Shown piece by piece: positions 8,308 through 17,100 of a stretch of 64,000 nt of DNA; position 1 is the stretch's first letter; every line of letters starts with the position of its first letter. The DNA comes from Acidovorax radicis N35 (GTDB lineage Bacteria; Pseudomonadota; Gammaproteobacteria; Burkholderiales; Burkholderiaceae_C): the NCBI RefSeq assembly GCF_000204195.1, contig NZ_AFBG01000023.1, forward strand, positions 215,299 through 279,298, given 5' to 3'. A program made the position numbers and the translations under genes. The notes under the pieces were generated by a model. It did no database searches, was not told the origin of the DNA, and was given only the letters and a program-made list of their open reading frames with translations.

Positions 8308-10319
8308 AAAACCGCGCCAATACCGACCTGGCCAGCCTGCTGGCGGCGCTCGACCCCACGGCCGGCCTGGCCCATCGCCACCTGTGGCTCATCCACCTGC
8401 TGGACTGGGTGCGTGGCCAGCGCGACTCGGTTCCGGCGTCCGTGGGGCGGGTGCAGCTTTTCATCGACGCCATCGCCGCCCGGCCCGACCTCCAGCAGCG
8501 GCTGCAGTCTTGGTGGGCTACGCTGGTGGACCAGGTCGATGTCACCACCTTGTTGGCGGACTTTGGCTTTGCGCCCCGCACTGCGCTGGTCAGCGAGATC
8601 GCCGAGCGCCTGCGCACCAAGTTGCTGCCGGGCAGTCCCGAGACCATCGATGCCTCCGAGCTCTTCATGCTGGCCCTGCCCAGCGCTTTTGACGCCCAGT
8701 GGCTTGCGGCGCTCGACGAAGCCCAGCTGAACCGGCTGGTCGACCTACTGGCCCCCGCCGGTGGCAACGACAGCCCCGGCGGGGCTACGCGCTGGCACTG
8801 TGCCTTGCTGGACGCCATCACCTACTGTGCGGGGCAGATTCTCTCGACCGGCTTTGCCCCCGAGCTGCGGTTGCGCATGAGCGAATCCGCGCGCGAGGCT
8901 CAGCCCTTTCATGCACTGATCCGCGATGTGGAAAGCCTGCGCGTGGAGGTGCTGCATGCGCTGCGCACGCCTGACCGTCTCAACGAGTCGGCCCAGCGCC
9001 TGCGCGAGCGCCTGGAGGCCTGCCGCGCGGCGGCGGCCACCGTGTATGCGCATTTCGAAGACAACGGCATTTCGGTGGGCCTGGTGTTCCGCCTGCGGCA
9101 GCTGCGCGAACGCATCCTGCGCGTGCGGGAGTTGCTTGATTGTCTGCTGTCGGCCCAACCGGCCGTCACGGCGGCGCAGCTCATGGCGCACCTGGTGATG
9201 GTGGGGCAGGAGCGGCGCAGCCTGCGTGCACTGCTGGCATCCAATTCCTCGCTACTGGCGGCCAAGGTGGCCGAGCGCAGTGCCGAGACAGGTGAGCACT
9301 ACATTACCCGCACGGGCACCGAATACCGCTCCATGCTGCGTAAGGCGGCGGGCGGCGGCGCCCTGATGGCGTTCACCACACTGGCGAAGTTCGGCCTCTA
9401 TGCGCTGGCACTGTCGGCGTTCTGGGGTGGCTTCATGGCGGGCATCAATTACGCCGTGAGCTTTGTGCTGATCCAGCTGCTGCACTTCACCGTGGCCACC
9501 AAACAACCAGCCATGACGGCGCCGGCCATGGCAGCCAAACTCAAGGAACTGGGTTCAGGCAGCGCCATCGAGGCGTTTGTGGACGAGATCACCCACCTGG
9601 TGCGCTCCCAGGTGGCGGCCGTGCTGGGCAATGTGCTGGTGGTCTTCCCGGCCGTGCTTGCGCTCGCCACGCTGATTGCCCTGGCCACGGGCGGCCCGGC
9701 CATCAGCCTGAAGGAGGCCGAGCATGTGTTCGCATCCCTGCACCTGCTCGGGCCTTCGCTGTTCTTCGCAGCCTTTACCGGAGTGCTGCTGTTTGCGTCC
9801 AGCATCATTGCGGGCTGGACAGAGAACTGGTTTGTGCTCCACCGCATGGACTCGGCCCTGCACTACAACCCGCGCATCACGGGGCTGTTGGGCACCGAGC
9901 GCGCCGCGCGTTGGGCCCGCTTCCTTCGCGAAAACCTCTCGGGCCTTGCTGCCAACGTCTCGCTGGGTTTCATGCTCGGCCTGGTACCCGCGTTTGCCGC
10001 GTTTTTCGGGCTGGGGCTGGATGTGCGCCACGTCACGCTGTCCACGGGCCAGGTCGCGGCAGCCAGCGCCACACTGGGCCTGCAGGTCCTGCATTTGCCG
10101 GCGTTCTGGTGGGCCGTGGCCTCGCTGCCATTTCTGGGGGCCCTGAATGTATCGGTGAGTTTCTACCTGGCCTTCAGCCTGGCGCTGCGTGCGCAGAACG
10201 TCAGCGGTGTAGACCGCTCGCGCATCTACGCAGCAATTCGCGCCCGCCTGCGCAGCGCGCCCCTGAGCTTTTTTGTGCCAGAGCGGACGGCCGGCGCGGG
10301 GGTATCGTCACAGGCCTGA
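8304..10319 (+). CDS. Membrane protein of the Gcr 'site-specific recombinase' family
   Basis: A 671-residue protein resembling the family annotated in databases as site-specific recombinase (Gcr). The N-terminal half is soluble and helical. The C-terminal half has several hydrophobic segments (for example FTTLAKFGLYALALSAFWGG, VVFPAVLALATLIALATGG, LGFMLGLVPAFAAFFGLGL). I see no Tyr or Ser recombinase motif, so the family name should not be read as evidence of recombination. Its ATG lies in the last bases of a tandem repeat and has only a weak ribosome site. Function unknown. Confidence 0.8.
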   Translation: MKNRANTDLASLLAALDPTAGLAHRHLWLIHLLDWVRGQRDSVPASVGRVQLFIDAIAARPDLQQRLQSWWATLVDQVDVTTLLADFGFAPRTALVSEIAERLRTKLLPGSPETIDASELFMLALPSAFDAQWLAALDEAQLNRLVDLLAPAGGNDSPGGATRWHCALLDAITYCAGQILSTGFAPELRLRMSESAREAQPFHALIRDVESLRVEVLHALRTPDRLNESAQRLRERLEACRAAAATVYAHFEDNGISVGLVFRLRQLRERILRVRELLDCLLSAQPAVTAAQLMAHLVMVGQERRSLRALLASNSSLLAAKVAERSAETGEHYITRTGTEYRSMLRKAAGGGALMAFTTLAKFGLYALALSAFWGGFMAGINYAVSFVLIQLLHFTVATKQPAMTAPAMAAKLKELGSGSAIEAFVDEITHLVRSQVAAVLGNVLVVFPAVLALATLIALATGGPAISLKEAEHVFASLHLLGPSLFFAAFTGVLLFASSIIAGWTENWFVLHRMDSALHYNPRITGLLGTERAARWARFLRENLSGLAANVSLGFMLGLVPAFAAFFGLGLDVRHVTLSTGQVAAASATLGLQVLHLPAFWWAVASLPFLGALNVSVSFYLAFSLALRAQNVSGVDRSRIYAAIRARLRSAPLSFFVPERTAGAGVSSQA

Positions 10320-10480
10320 ACCCGGGCAACCGCCGCATCTGTCCTACACGGCCGGAGTGTTTCGGCCTGTAAATTCGGGGCACCAACGCCCAAGCGCACC
10401 CCCTCCCCCCTGCGGAGGGCCTGTGCGCCGGCCCTTTCACACCAACGGGCACCGCCCGTCTGACGCAGAGGTTCCATGAC

Positions 10481-11740
10481 ATGAATGAAATCCTGAGCTT
10501 CTGGGCGCAGTGGCTGCGCCCCTCAGCCGGGTTGCCCACGGTGCAATGGTCACTGCTGTTGGCCGTGGCGGCCATGGCAGGCTATCTCACGCAGCGCCAT
10601 ACAGGCCTGCCCAAGGTGCTCGGTTATTCGCTGGTGGGTACCGCCGCCGGGCTGGCCGGGTTCAGCGGGGCGGTGTGGCCGCTGCAGGGCATCGGCCTGT
10701 TCCTGCTGGAGCTGGGCATTGCCCTCGTCCTCTTTGAATGTGGCGGCCGCATTCCGCTGCGCTGGTTTCGCCACAACCCCATGGTGTTGGTGCAGAGCAT
10801 TGCCGAATCGGTATTGACCTATTTTGCCGTGTACTGGGTGCTGGTCTGGCTGAACCTGCCCACCCAGGTGGCCGGCCCGTTGGCCCTGGTGGCCTTGGCC
10901 GCCTCGCCTGCCGTGCTCACCCGCGTGGTGGCCGACACCCGCGCGGCGGGCCCGGTCACCGAGCGCGCCATCGTGCTCACCACCTTGTCCACGCTGTATG
11001 CGCTGACACTGGGCAGCGCCAAGGCCGAGCTGATCAACCGCCAAAGCCTTACCGTGGTGGAGACCGTGTACCCCGTGATGGTGGTGCTGGGGGTCTCCAT
11101 CATCGTCGCCGCCGTGCTGGCCCTGGTGCTGCGCATGGCGCTGCGCTTCATGAGCCCCACGAGCGAAAACACTTCCATGCTTTTTCTGGCGCTGGTGGCG
11201 GCGGGCACCGCCGTGGCAGCGCACATGGGAGGCTCAGCCCCCCTGGCCGCGCTGCTGGGTGGCATGCTGCTCAAGCAGCTCAACCCCCGCCCCTGGGCCT
11301 GGCCGCGCCAGCTGGGCAACGCATCGTCGCTGCTCACCATGCTGATGTTCGTGCTGGTCTCCACCGTGGCTGCACAGGCCGACTGGAGTGCCCCCGTGGC
11401 CGGCGTGGTGCTGGCCCTGATTGCCGTGCGCCTGGTGGCCAAGGCCACCGGCGTGGCACTGGGCAACGTGGGCAGCGGCGCGAGTTGGAAGCAGGCCCTG
11501 TGGGTGGGCTGCGCGATGACGCCGATGTCGTCCATCGCGCTCTTGATCGCCTCGCAGTTCGTGCTGGCCTCGCCCTCCACCGGCCATGTAATTGCCGGTG
11601 TGGCGTTGCCTGCCATTTTGCTGATGGAAGTCCTGGGCGCCGTGATTGCCACCGTGGCCATTTACCGTGCGGGCGAAAGCTCGAAACCCTGGGCGCCACT
11701 GACCCGTGGCCACAACGGAGAGAACAGCCGTGAGTCTTGA
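10481..11740 (+). CDS. Cation:proton antiporter, CPA2/Kef-like
   Basis: A 419-residue membrane protein with about 11-12 hydrophobic segments, resembling the Na+/H+ exchanger (CPA2) family. Typical stretches are [33 protein letters not shown] and the small-residue helix near [10 protein letters not shown]. There is no C-terminal TrkA-N domain as in full KefB/C. It probably exchanges K+ or Na+ for H+ at the inner membrane. Its last 11 bases overlap the next gene, indicating co-expression. Confidence 0.82.
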   Translation: MNEILSFWAQWLRPSAGLPTVQWSLLLAVAAMAGYLTQRHTGLPKVLGYSLVGTAAGLAGFSGAVWPLQGIGLFLLELGIALVLFECGGRIPLRWFRHNPMVLVQSIAESVLTYFAVYWVLVWLNLPTQVAGPLALVALAASPAVLTRVVADTRAAGPVTERAIVLTTLSTLYALTLGSAKAELINRQSLTVVETVYPVMVVLGVSIIVAAVLALVLRMALRFMSPTSENTSMLFLALVAAGTAVAAHMGGSAPLAALLGGMLLKQLNPRPWAWPRQLGNASSLLTMLMFVLVSTVAAQADWSAPVAGVVLALIAVRLVAKATGVALGNVGSGASWKQALWVGCAMTPMSSIALLIASQFVLASPSTGHVIAGVALPAILLMEVLGAVIATVAIYRAGESSKPWAPLTRGHNGENSRES

Positions 11741-12854
11741 AGCCTTCAACCATTCCGAACCGCTGACGCTGGGCGTCGAGCTGGAGTTGCAGCTCGTCAA
11801 CACCAACGACTACGACCTGGCCCCCTACGCCGAGGACATGCTGCGCCTCATGAAGAAAACCCCGCTGCCCGGCAGCGTGGTGCCCGAGATGACGAACAGC
11901 ATGATCGAAATTTCCACCGGCATCTGCCACTCGGCCAGCGAGGTGCTGGGCCAGCTCACGCCCATCCGCGATGCACTGGTCAAGAGCGCGGACAAGCTCA
12001 ACATCGCCGTGGTGGGCGGAGGCACGCACCCCTTCCAGCAGTGGCACGAGCGGCGCATCTACGACAAGCCGCGTTTTCGCGAGCTGTCCGAGCTGTATGG
12101 CTACCTGTCCAAGCAGTTCACCATCTTCGGCCAGCATGTGCACATCGGCTGCCCCGACGCGAATGCCGCGCTGCTCATGCTGCACCGCATGTCGCGCTAC
12201 ATCCCGCATTTCATCGCGCTGTCGGCATCGAGTCCCTATGTGCAGGGCCAGGATACGGCCTTTGACTCGGCGCGGCTGAACTCGGTGTTTGCGTTTCCGC
12301 TGTCAGGCCGCGCGCCCATGGCTCTGACCTGGGATGACTTCACCACGTACTTCGACAAGATGACGCGCACCGGCGTGGTCAAGAGCATGAAGGACTTCTA
12401 CTGGGACATCCGCCCCAAGCCCGAGTTCGGCACCATCGAGATCCGCGTGTTCGACACGCCGCTGACCATCGAGCGCGCCGCCGCGTTGGCGGGCTACGTG
12501 CAGTCGCTTGGCGCATGGTTTCTGGCCGAGCAGCCCTTCATGCCCGCCGAAGATGACTACCTTGTGTACACCTACAACCGCTTCCAGGCCTGCCGTTTTG
12601 GCATGGACGCGGTGTATGTGGACCCGGCCACCGGCGACCACATGCCGCTGCGCGAGCACATCCTCAAGACCATGGACAAGATCGCCGGGCATGCCGCCGT
12701 GCAGGGTGCCTCCAGCGCCATGCACATGCTGCGCACCGAAGCAGAAGCGGGCCAGAACGATGCGCGCTGGCTGCGCGAGCGCCAGCGCGAAGAGCAACTG
12801 CTGGCCGAGGTCAGCCGCCAGGCGGCGCAGCGCTTTCGCGGCGCGCCAGCCTGA
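11730..12854 (+). CDS. YbdK-type carboxylate-amine ligase (glutamate-cysteine ligase-like)
   Basis: A 374-residue member of the GCS2 family: [12 protein letters not shown] near the start, [23 protein letters not shown] and [14 protein letters not shown]. coli YbdK has weak glutamate-cysteine ligase activity and the physiological role of the family is uncertain. I chose the GTG at 11730 because GGAGAGAACAGCC precedes it; the start lies within the end of the antiporter frame. The pairing with a Kef-like antiporter is suggestive, since Kef systems respond to glutathione adducts. Confidence 0.87.
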   Translation: MSLEAFNHSEPLTLGVELELQLVNTNDYDLAPYAEDMLRLMKKTPLPGSVVPEMTNSMIEISTGICHSASEVLGQLTPIRDALVKSADKLNIAVVGGGTHPFQQWHERRIYDKPRFRELSELYGYLSKQFTIFGQHVHIGCPDANAALLMLHRMSRYIPHFIALSASSPYVQGQDTAFDSARLNSVFAFPLSGRAPMALTWDDFTTYFDKMTRTGVVKSMKDFYWDIRPKPEFGTIEIRVFDTPLTIERAAALAGYVQSLGAWFLAEQPFMPAEDDYLVYTYNRFQACRFGMDAVYVDPATGDHMPLREHILKTMDKIAGHAAVQGASSAMHMLRTEAEAGQNDARWLRERQREEQLLAEVSRQAAQRFRGAPA

Positions 12855-12873
12855 ACGCCTCGCATCCGCACCT

Positions 12874-13272
12874 TCACGCCGCCAGCGCCAGTTTGCGCGC
12901 CTGCTGCGTGCGCCCGCCATAGCCCCAGTCGCTGGCGGGCAGCTCACGCACCACCACGTAGCTGGCGAGGGCCAGCGCGCCGTCACCGGCCAGCTGGCGC
13001 TGCAGTTCAGCAAACGCGGCCTGGATGAAGGCGGCCTTCTCCTCCTGCGTGTTCGTGCCTTGCGTGATGCTGATCTCCAGCAATGCCGTGGGCTGCTCGA
13101 CTGGCGCACCACCGATGTGCCAGCGTGCAGCGGGCAGGTCGTCAATGACCACCGCCGTCACCTCGCGGCGCTTGCCCAGCAGGTGCACGGTCAGGTCCGT
13201 GAGCGCGCTGGCCAGTTGCCGGTAGCGCTCGGGGTTTTGCAGCGGGGCCAGTTTTAGAACGAGGGTTGGCAT
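12874..13272 (-). CDS. Tautomerase-superfamily protein
   Basis: A 132-residue protein that would expose Pro after Met removal (MPTLVLKLAPL), as tautomerase-superfamily enzymes require for the catalytic N-terminal proline. Its length is about twice that of 4-oxalocrotonate tautomerase, and the two halves look like successive beta-alpha-beta units (ALTDLTVHLLGK, then ISITQGTN and AELQRQL). Substrate unknown. Its start lies within the 3' end of a small upstream gene, and a LysR gene with a strong operator diverges from the pair. Confidence 0.75.
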   Translation of the reverse strand: MPTLVLKLAPLQNPERYRQLASALTDLTVHLLGKRREVTAVVIDDLPAARWHIGGAPVEQPTALLEISITQGTNTQEEKAAFIQAAFAELQRQLAGDGALALASYVVVRELPASDWGYGGRTQQARKLALAA

Positions 13273-13478
13273 GGTGTTTTCAGCTCCGGGGTAGAGGGGT
13301 TCGCTGGCGCGGCTTCATCCGTCCGCGCGAGGTGGGAAACCCGGCGGGCCATGCGCAGGAACCCGCGCGCCACCCAGGCATGGGCGGCGCGAATCGCCTC
13401 CTGGCGCAACTGCAGTGCGTGGCGCCTAGCCTCATCGTGCAGGCGCTGGTAGTCATCGGGGTATTGATGGGGGTACAT
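13254..13478 (-). CDS. Small basic helical protein, unknown
   Basis: A 74-residue protein beginning MYPHQYPDDYQRLHDEARR, with an amphipathic helix rich in Arg, His and Gln and a Pro/Thr-rich tail. I chose the ATG at 13478 because AAAGGA lies six bases before it; an ATG two codons earlier would overlap that site. Its 3' end overlaps the tautomerase start, so the two are probably co-translated. I recognise no domain. It is divergent from the LysR gene across the operator at 13577-13607. Confidence 0.6.
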   Translation of the reverse strand: MYPHQYPDDYQRLHDEARRHALQLRQEAIRAAHAWVARGFLRMARRVSHLARTDEAAPANPSTPELKTPCQPSF

Positions 13479-13576
13479 GTGCATTCCTTTCGGGGTGAAG
13501 CCACTGTAGGCAGCGCCAGGCGCGGCGGAAACCGCCCACGGTGCAAGACCGTTTTGCACGGATCGCAAGGGTGCCT

Positions 13577-13607
13577 CTGCACGAATCGAGCGCGGCGATT
13601 CGTGCAG
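13577..13607. promoter_or_regulatory. Perfect 12-bp inverted repeat, likely LysR operator
   Basis: Arms CTGCACGAATCG and CGATTCGTGCAG flank a 7-base spacer between the divergent tautomerase pair and the LysR gene, 33 bp before the LysR start. A further half-site, TGCACGGATCG, lies about 20 bp to the left. The symmetry and place fit autoregulation and control of the divergent genes by the LysR protein. Confidence 0.75.
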
Positions 13608-13639
13608 ACGCTCCCAGGCCCCGCCGTTACCATTGCCCG

Positions 13640-14548
13640 ATGCGCGATATCCGCTTTGATGACATGCACCTGTTCGTGCGCGTGGCCGACCTGGGCTCGC
13701 TCTCGGCGGTAGCGCGCGAGCGCGATGCGCCCGTGAGCCAGGTCTCCCGCACCCTGGCGCGCATCGAAAAGGCTTGTGGCGCACGGCTGCTGCACCGCAC
13801 CACCCACGGCCTCACGCTCACGGCCGAAGGGCAGACCTTTCTGGACTACTGCCGCCGCCTCACCGGCACGCTCGACGAGCTGGAGGGCGAGTTCGCCCAG
13901 CAAAGTGGCCAGCCCAGCGGCTGGGTGCGCGTGGCATCGAGCTCGGTGGTGGCCGAACACCTGCTGATCCCCAGCTTTGACAGCCTGCAGCAAAAGCACC
14001 CGCAACTGCGTGTGGAGCTGCTGGTGGACGACCGCATGGCCGACATGGCACAGGGCGGCATCGACATCGCCATCCGCACCGGCCCGCCGCTGACCGACAC
14101 CGTGGTGGCGCGCCCGCTGGGCAGCTTGGCACGCGCCCTGTACGCCACGCCCTCCTACCTGCAGGCACATGGCATGCCAGAGCGCCCCGGCGATCTGCGC
14201 CAGCACCGGCTCATCACCAACAGCGCGGTGGCGTTTCTGAACCACTGGCCTTTCCAGCTCGACGGTGCGCCCTATGTGCTGGTGGCCGAGGGCCACTGGC
14301 GCTCGGGCAGCACGGCCATCACAGCGCGTTTGGCGCTGCAGGGCCTGGGCATTGCGCGCCTGGCCACGGTGGTGGCGGAGCCCCTGGTACGCCAGGGCCT
14401 GCTGGCACCGGTGCTGGCCGATTGCGTGGACCTGCAGCCCAGCCCCATCCACGCCATCACCCTCACCCGCAGGCACCGGCTACCCAAGGTTCAGGCCTGC
14501 ATCGACCACTGGGCGCAGTGGTTTTCCGCCGCAGCGCCGAGCGCCTGA
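13640..14548 (+). CDS. LysR-family transcriptional regulator
   Basis: A 302-residue regulator with an N-terminal helix-turn-helix (MHLFVRVADLGSLSAVARE, SQVSRTLARIEKACGARLL) and a substrate-binding domain from about residue 90 (WVRVASSSVVAEHLL, GGIDIAIRTGP). I chose the ATG at 13640, which gives the normal family length. It is divergent from the small protein/tautomerase pair, and the palindrome in the gap is its probable binding site. The inducer cannot be deduced. Confidence 0.92.
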   Translation: MRDIRFDDMHLFVRVADLGSLSAVARERDAPVSQVSRTLARIEKACGARLLHRTTHGLTLTAEGQTFLDYCRRLTGTLDELEGEFAQQSGQPSGWVRVASSSVVAEHLLIPSFDSLQQKHPQLRVELLVDDRMADMAQGGIDIAIRTGPPLTDTVVARPLGSLARALYATPSYLQAHGMPERPGDLRQHRLITNSAVAFLNHWPFQLDGAPYVLVAEGHWRSGSTAITARLALQGLGIARLATVVAEPLVRQGLLAPVLADCVDLQPSPIHAITLTRRHRLPKVQACIDHWAQWFSAAAPSA

Positions 14549-14593
14549 GCGGGTTCGCGCCGTTTATTTCCTCTGATTCTTTAGGACCGCACC

Positions 14594-15577
14594 GTGGGTG
14601 AATTCGACCTGATTGCACGTTACTTCACGCGCCCCGCACGCCCCGGCGGCGCCGTGGCCCTCGGCGTGGGAGACGACTGCGCACTGCTGGCGCCCGCGCC
14701 CGGCATGCAGCTGGCCATCTCCAGCGACATGCTGGTGGAAGGCCGCCACTTCTTTGCGGACGTGGACCCCGAAGCCCTGGGCCACAAGGCGCTCGCAGTG
14801 AACCTGTCGGACCTGGCGGCCTGTGGCGCCCGCCCGCTGGCCTTCACCCTGGCCTTGTCACTACCCCGCGTGGATGAGGCCTGGCTGGAAGGCTTCTCGC
14901 GCGGGATGTGGGCGCTGGCCGATGCCCACGGCTGCGAGCTGGTGGGGGGCGACACCACGCAGGGCCCACTCAACATCTGCATCACCGTGTTTGGCGAGGT
15001 ACCCCCCGGCCAGGCCCTGCTGCGCAGCGGCGCGCGGCCCGGCGACGATATCTACGTGAGCGGCACCTTGGGCGACGCCCGCCTCGCGCTGGAAGCCCTG
15101 CTGGGCCACCCCCCCCTGCCCGCCGACGTGCTGGCCCGCGCGCGCCAGCGGCTGGAGCGCCCCACCCCGCGTGTGGCCCTGGGCCTGGCCCTGCGCGGCG
15201 TGGCCAGCAGCGCCATGGATGTGAGCGACGGGCTGCTGGGCGACCTGTCGCACATCCTCAAGGCCTCAGGTGTAGGGGCCCGGATCGACACGCACATCAC
15301 TTCAAAACTGATAGCTGCTAGCGCTTATCCATCAAGCGCTAGCGGCCTATTTGATGCTGAATTGATACATCAATGCACGCTGGCAGGCGGCGACGACTAC
15401 GAGCTGGCCTTCACCGCCCCGCCCGCACAGCGTGACGCGGTGGCCGCCGCGTCGCAGGCAAGCAGCACGCCCGTCACCCGCATCGGCACGGTGCTGGCCA
15501 CACCTGGCCTGCAATTGGTGGATGCACAGGGCCAACCGGTAGACAAGCGCTACGCCTCGTTTGACCATTTCCCGTAA
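14594..15577 (+). CDS. thiL: Thiamine-monophosphate kinase with repeat-encoded segment
   Basis: A 327-residue ATP-dependent kinase that converts thiamine monophosphate to the diphosphate. Signatures are the N-terminal GEFDLIARYF, the metal-binding ALGVGDDCALL, the SDMLVEGRHF loop, AMDVSDGLLGDL and LAGGDDYELAF. Start is GTG with TTTAGGA upstream. Between residues about 237 and 260 the codons derive from a dispersed palindromic repeat, giving LIAASAYPSSASGLF in a region that varies between homologues. The frame is kept, so the enzyme is probably functional. Neighbouring pgpA and pncC, often contiguous with thiL, are 12 kb away. Confidence 0.95.
   Translation: MGEFDLIARYFTRPARPGGAVALGVGDDCALLAPAPGMQLAISSDMLVEGRHFFADVDPEALGHKALAVNLSDLAACGARPLAFTLALSLPRVDEAWLEGFSRGMWALADAHGCELVGGDTTQGPLNICITVFGEVPPGQALLRSGARPGDDIYVSGTLGDARLALEALLGHPPLPADVLARARQRLERPTPRVALGLALRGVASSAMDVSDGLLGDLSHILKASGVGARIDTHITSKLIAASAYPSSASGLFDAELIHQCTLAGGDDYELAFTAPPAQRDAVAAASQASSTPVTRIGTVLATPGLQLVDAQGQPVDKRYASFDHFP
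15303..15369 (+). repeat. Family A palindromic repeat inside thiL
   Basis: Contains TAGCTGCTAGCGCTTATCC then ATCAAGCGCTAGCGGCC, the clearest copy of the dispersed repeat. It lies wholly in the thiL coding frame and adds no stop codon. Confidence 0.88.
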
Positions 15578-15701
15578 CGGGCAGCCGTGACCAGCAAAAA
15601 ATTTTTCGCAACCCATGAATCCTTTTGCGAAGCCCGTGGCTCTTGGTGGTGGAGGCGCCCTGTGTTGGCACCTCCTTCAACCGACCAAGGAGCCAATTCC
15701 C

Positions 15702-15905
15702 ATGCTGTACCGCAAGAACATCACCCGCCCCGAAAGCCTGCTGCGCGTTGTTGGGGGCGTCGCCCTCATCGCCGCGGGCCTCTGGTGGCTGGCCGCATCG
15801 CCGCTGGGACTTGCGCTGGCCGCCTCGGGCGTGGGCAGCATCCTGAGCGGCGCATTCGGCTACTGCCCCGCCTGCGCCATGGTGGGCCGCAAGCCTGTTG
15901 AATGA
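15702..15905 (+). CDS. Small DUF2892-like membrane protein
   Basis: A 67-residue protein with two hydrophobic helices (LLRVVGGVALIAAGLWWLA, LGLALAASGVGSILSGAFG) and a C-terminal CPAC motif. It resembles the DUF2892 inner-membrane module also found attached to rhodanese domains such as YgaP. AAGGAG stands ten bases before the ATG. The CPAC pair could take part in thiol or metal chemistry. An ECF sigma gene follows. Confidence 0.78.
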   Translation: MLYRKNITRPESLLRVVGGVALIAAGLWWLAASPLGLALAASGVGSILSGAFGYCPACAMVGRKPVE

Positions 15906-15917
15906 CATGAAACAACA

Positions 15918-16022
15918 CCCCCCTGAGTCGCTTCGCGCCTTCACCCCCGCTCTCACGCTGTGCGTGGGCAGGGGACCGCAGCCAGCGCGGCGGAGCGGCC
16001 CTTGCGCGGCTGCCCGCGCAGG
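15918..16022 (+). repeat. GC-rich post-stop repeat, family B copy 2
   Basis: CCCCCCTGAGTCGCTTCGCG and following sequence start about ten bases after the DUF2892 gene stop. It includes the CCAGCGCGGCGGAGCGGCCC block shared with copy 1. Confidence 0.6.
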
Positions 16023-16079
16023 GGTCGCATCGGTTTCACAAGCTGCGGGTGGCGCAATGCGCTGTGGAGGACCAAAACC

Positions 16080-16616
16080 ATGACCGCACCCACACTCGCC
16101 CAGCTGCTGCCCGCCGCGCGCAGCGGCGACGCCGTGGCGATGGAGCAGCTGCTGCGCCTCACCCGCCCCGACATCCGCCGCTATGCGCTGCGCCATTGCG
16201 CAGCTACCACGGCCACCGACGACGTGGTGCAGGAGGCGCTCATCATCGTGTACCGCCGCGTGGGCGCGCTGCGCGAGGCGGCGGCGTTTGGTGGCTGGGT
16301 GGTGCGCATCGTGCAGCGCCTGTGCATGCGGCCGATGCTGGCGTGGCTCAAGGCCGAGCCACTGGCGCAAGTCGAAGACAACCTCGCCTGGTCGCACCGC
16401 CCCGACCATGAGCTGCGCCACGACCTGGCCCTGGCCATCGATTCGCTGCCACCGATCTACCGCGATGCCCTCCTGATGCGCGACTTCGAGGAACTCACGA
16501 TCGAGGAGATGGCCGGGCGCCTGGGCACCACGCGCGAGGCGGCCAAGAGTCGGCTGCACCGTGCCAGGGCCCTGGTGCGCGAGTACCTGCTGCCGCCTGC
16601 GCAAGCGGGTCGCTGA
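16080..16616 (+). CDS. ECF-type RNA polymerase sigma factor
   Basis: A 178-residue sigma-70 family protein. Region 2 spans about residues 20-90 (RRYALRHCAATTATDDVVQE, FGGWVVRIVQRL), and region 4 about 120-172 (SLPPIYRDALLMRDFEELTI, TREAAKSRLHRARALVREYL). GGAGG stands before the ATG. No anti-sigma gene is recognisable next to it; the following small protein has no anti-sigma features. The two-Cys membrane protein upstream is the only candidate neighbour for signal input, which is speculative. Confidence 0.88.
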   Translation: MTAPTLAQLLPAARSGDAVAMEQLLRLTRPDIRRYALRHCAATTATDDVVQEALIIVYRRVGALREAAAFGGWVVRIVQRLCMRPMLAWLKAEPLAQVEDNLAWSHRPDHELRHDLALAIDSLPPIYRDALLMRDFEELTIEEMAGRLGTTREAAKSRLHRARALVREYLLPPAQAGR

Positions 16617-16712
16617 GGCCCCGTCAGGCAATCGGCCCTGCTGCGCAATAGTTCACGCAGCGGGCTCCGGGCTTGCGCGCGGCCCGTGCAACAAGGTGCA
16701 ACATCGCACTCC

Positions 16713-17066
16713 ATGGCTTATACCTACCTGTTCTTCCAGCCCGCAAGGTTGCCGCTGTCCACCGACGAGCTCTCACCCGACACGGTGCTGGTGCTGCGCG
16801 ACATCGATCACATCAAAACATCGCTCGCGCAGATGGTGCCCGGCCTGGAATGGGCCCTGCCCACCTGGGGCCACGCCACGGTGCTGGGCCACGGGGTGGA
16901 ATTCCATCTCCCCGAAGACGTGTCCGAAGGCCCGCTCGCCATGCACTGCTCGCTGCGCACCGACTACACCCCGTGGGTGCAGTCGCTCTGCGACGCGCTG
17001 GGCTGGCTGGCATTCGACGAGCGGCCCATGTGCCTGCAACCCCACGGCCCACCGTTCATGGCCTGA
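16713..17066 (+). CDS. Hypothetical protein of 117 residues
   Basis: A soluble-looking protein, MAYTYLFFQPARLPLSTDEL at the N terminus and several Trp and His residues, with no signal peptide or membrane helix. I do not recognise it. The beta-rich pattern (LEWALPTWGHATVLGHGVEF) suggests a compact alpha/beta fold. It follows the ECF sigma gene and ends 34 bp from the stop of the convergent TRAP receptor gene. Confidence 0.6.
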   Translation: MAYTYLFFQPARLPLSTDELSPDTVLVLRDIDHIKTSLAQMVPGLEWALPTWGHATVLGHGVEFHLPEDVSEGPLAMHCSLRTDYTPWVQSLCDALGWLAFDERPMCLQPHGPPFMA

Positions 17067-17100
17067 AAAGCCAGGCCTCACGCAAGCTCCGGCGCGAAGC

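Noticed and set aside
8304..10319. Evidence of a mobile island from the 'recombinase' gene
   Set aside because: No integrase motifs, attachment sites or tRNA next to it, and the family is a chromosomal membrane protein.
14549..14593. TPP riboswitch before thiL
   Set aside because: The gap is only 45 bp and contains no THI-box-like sequence.
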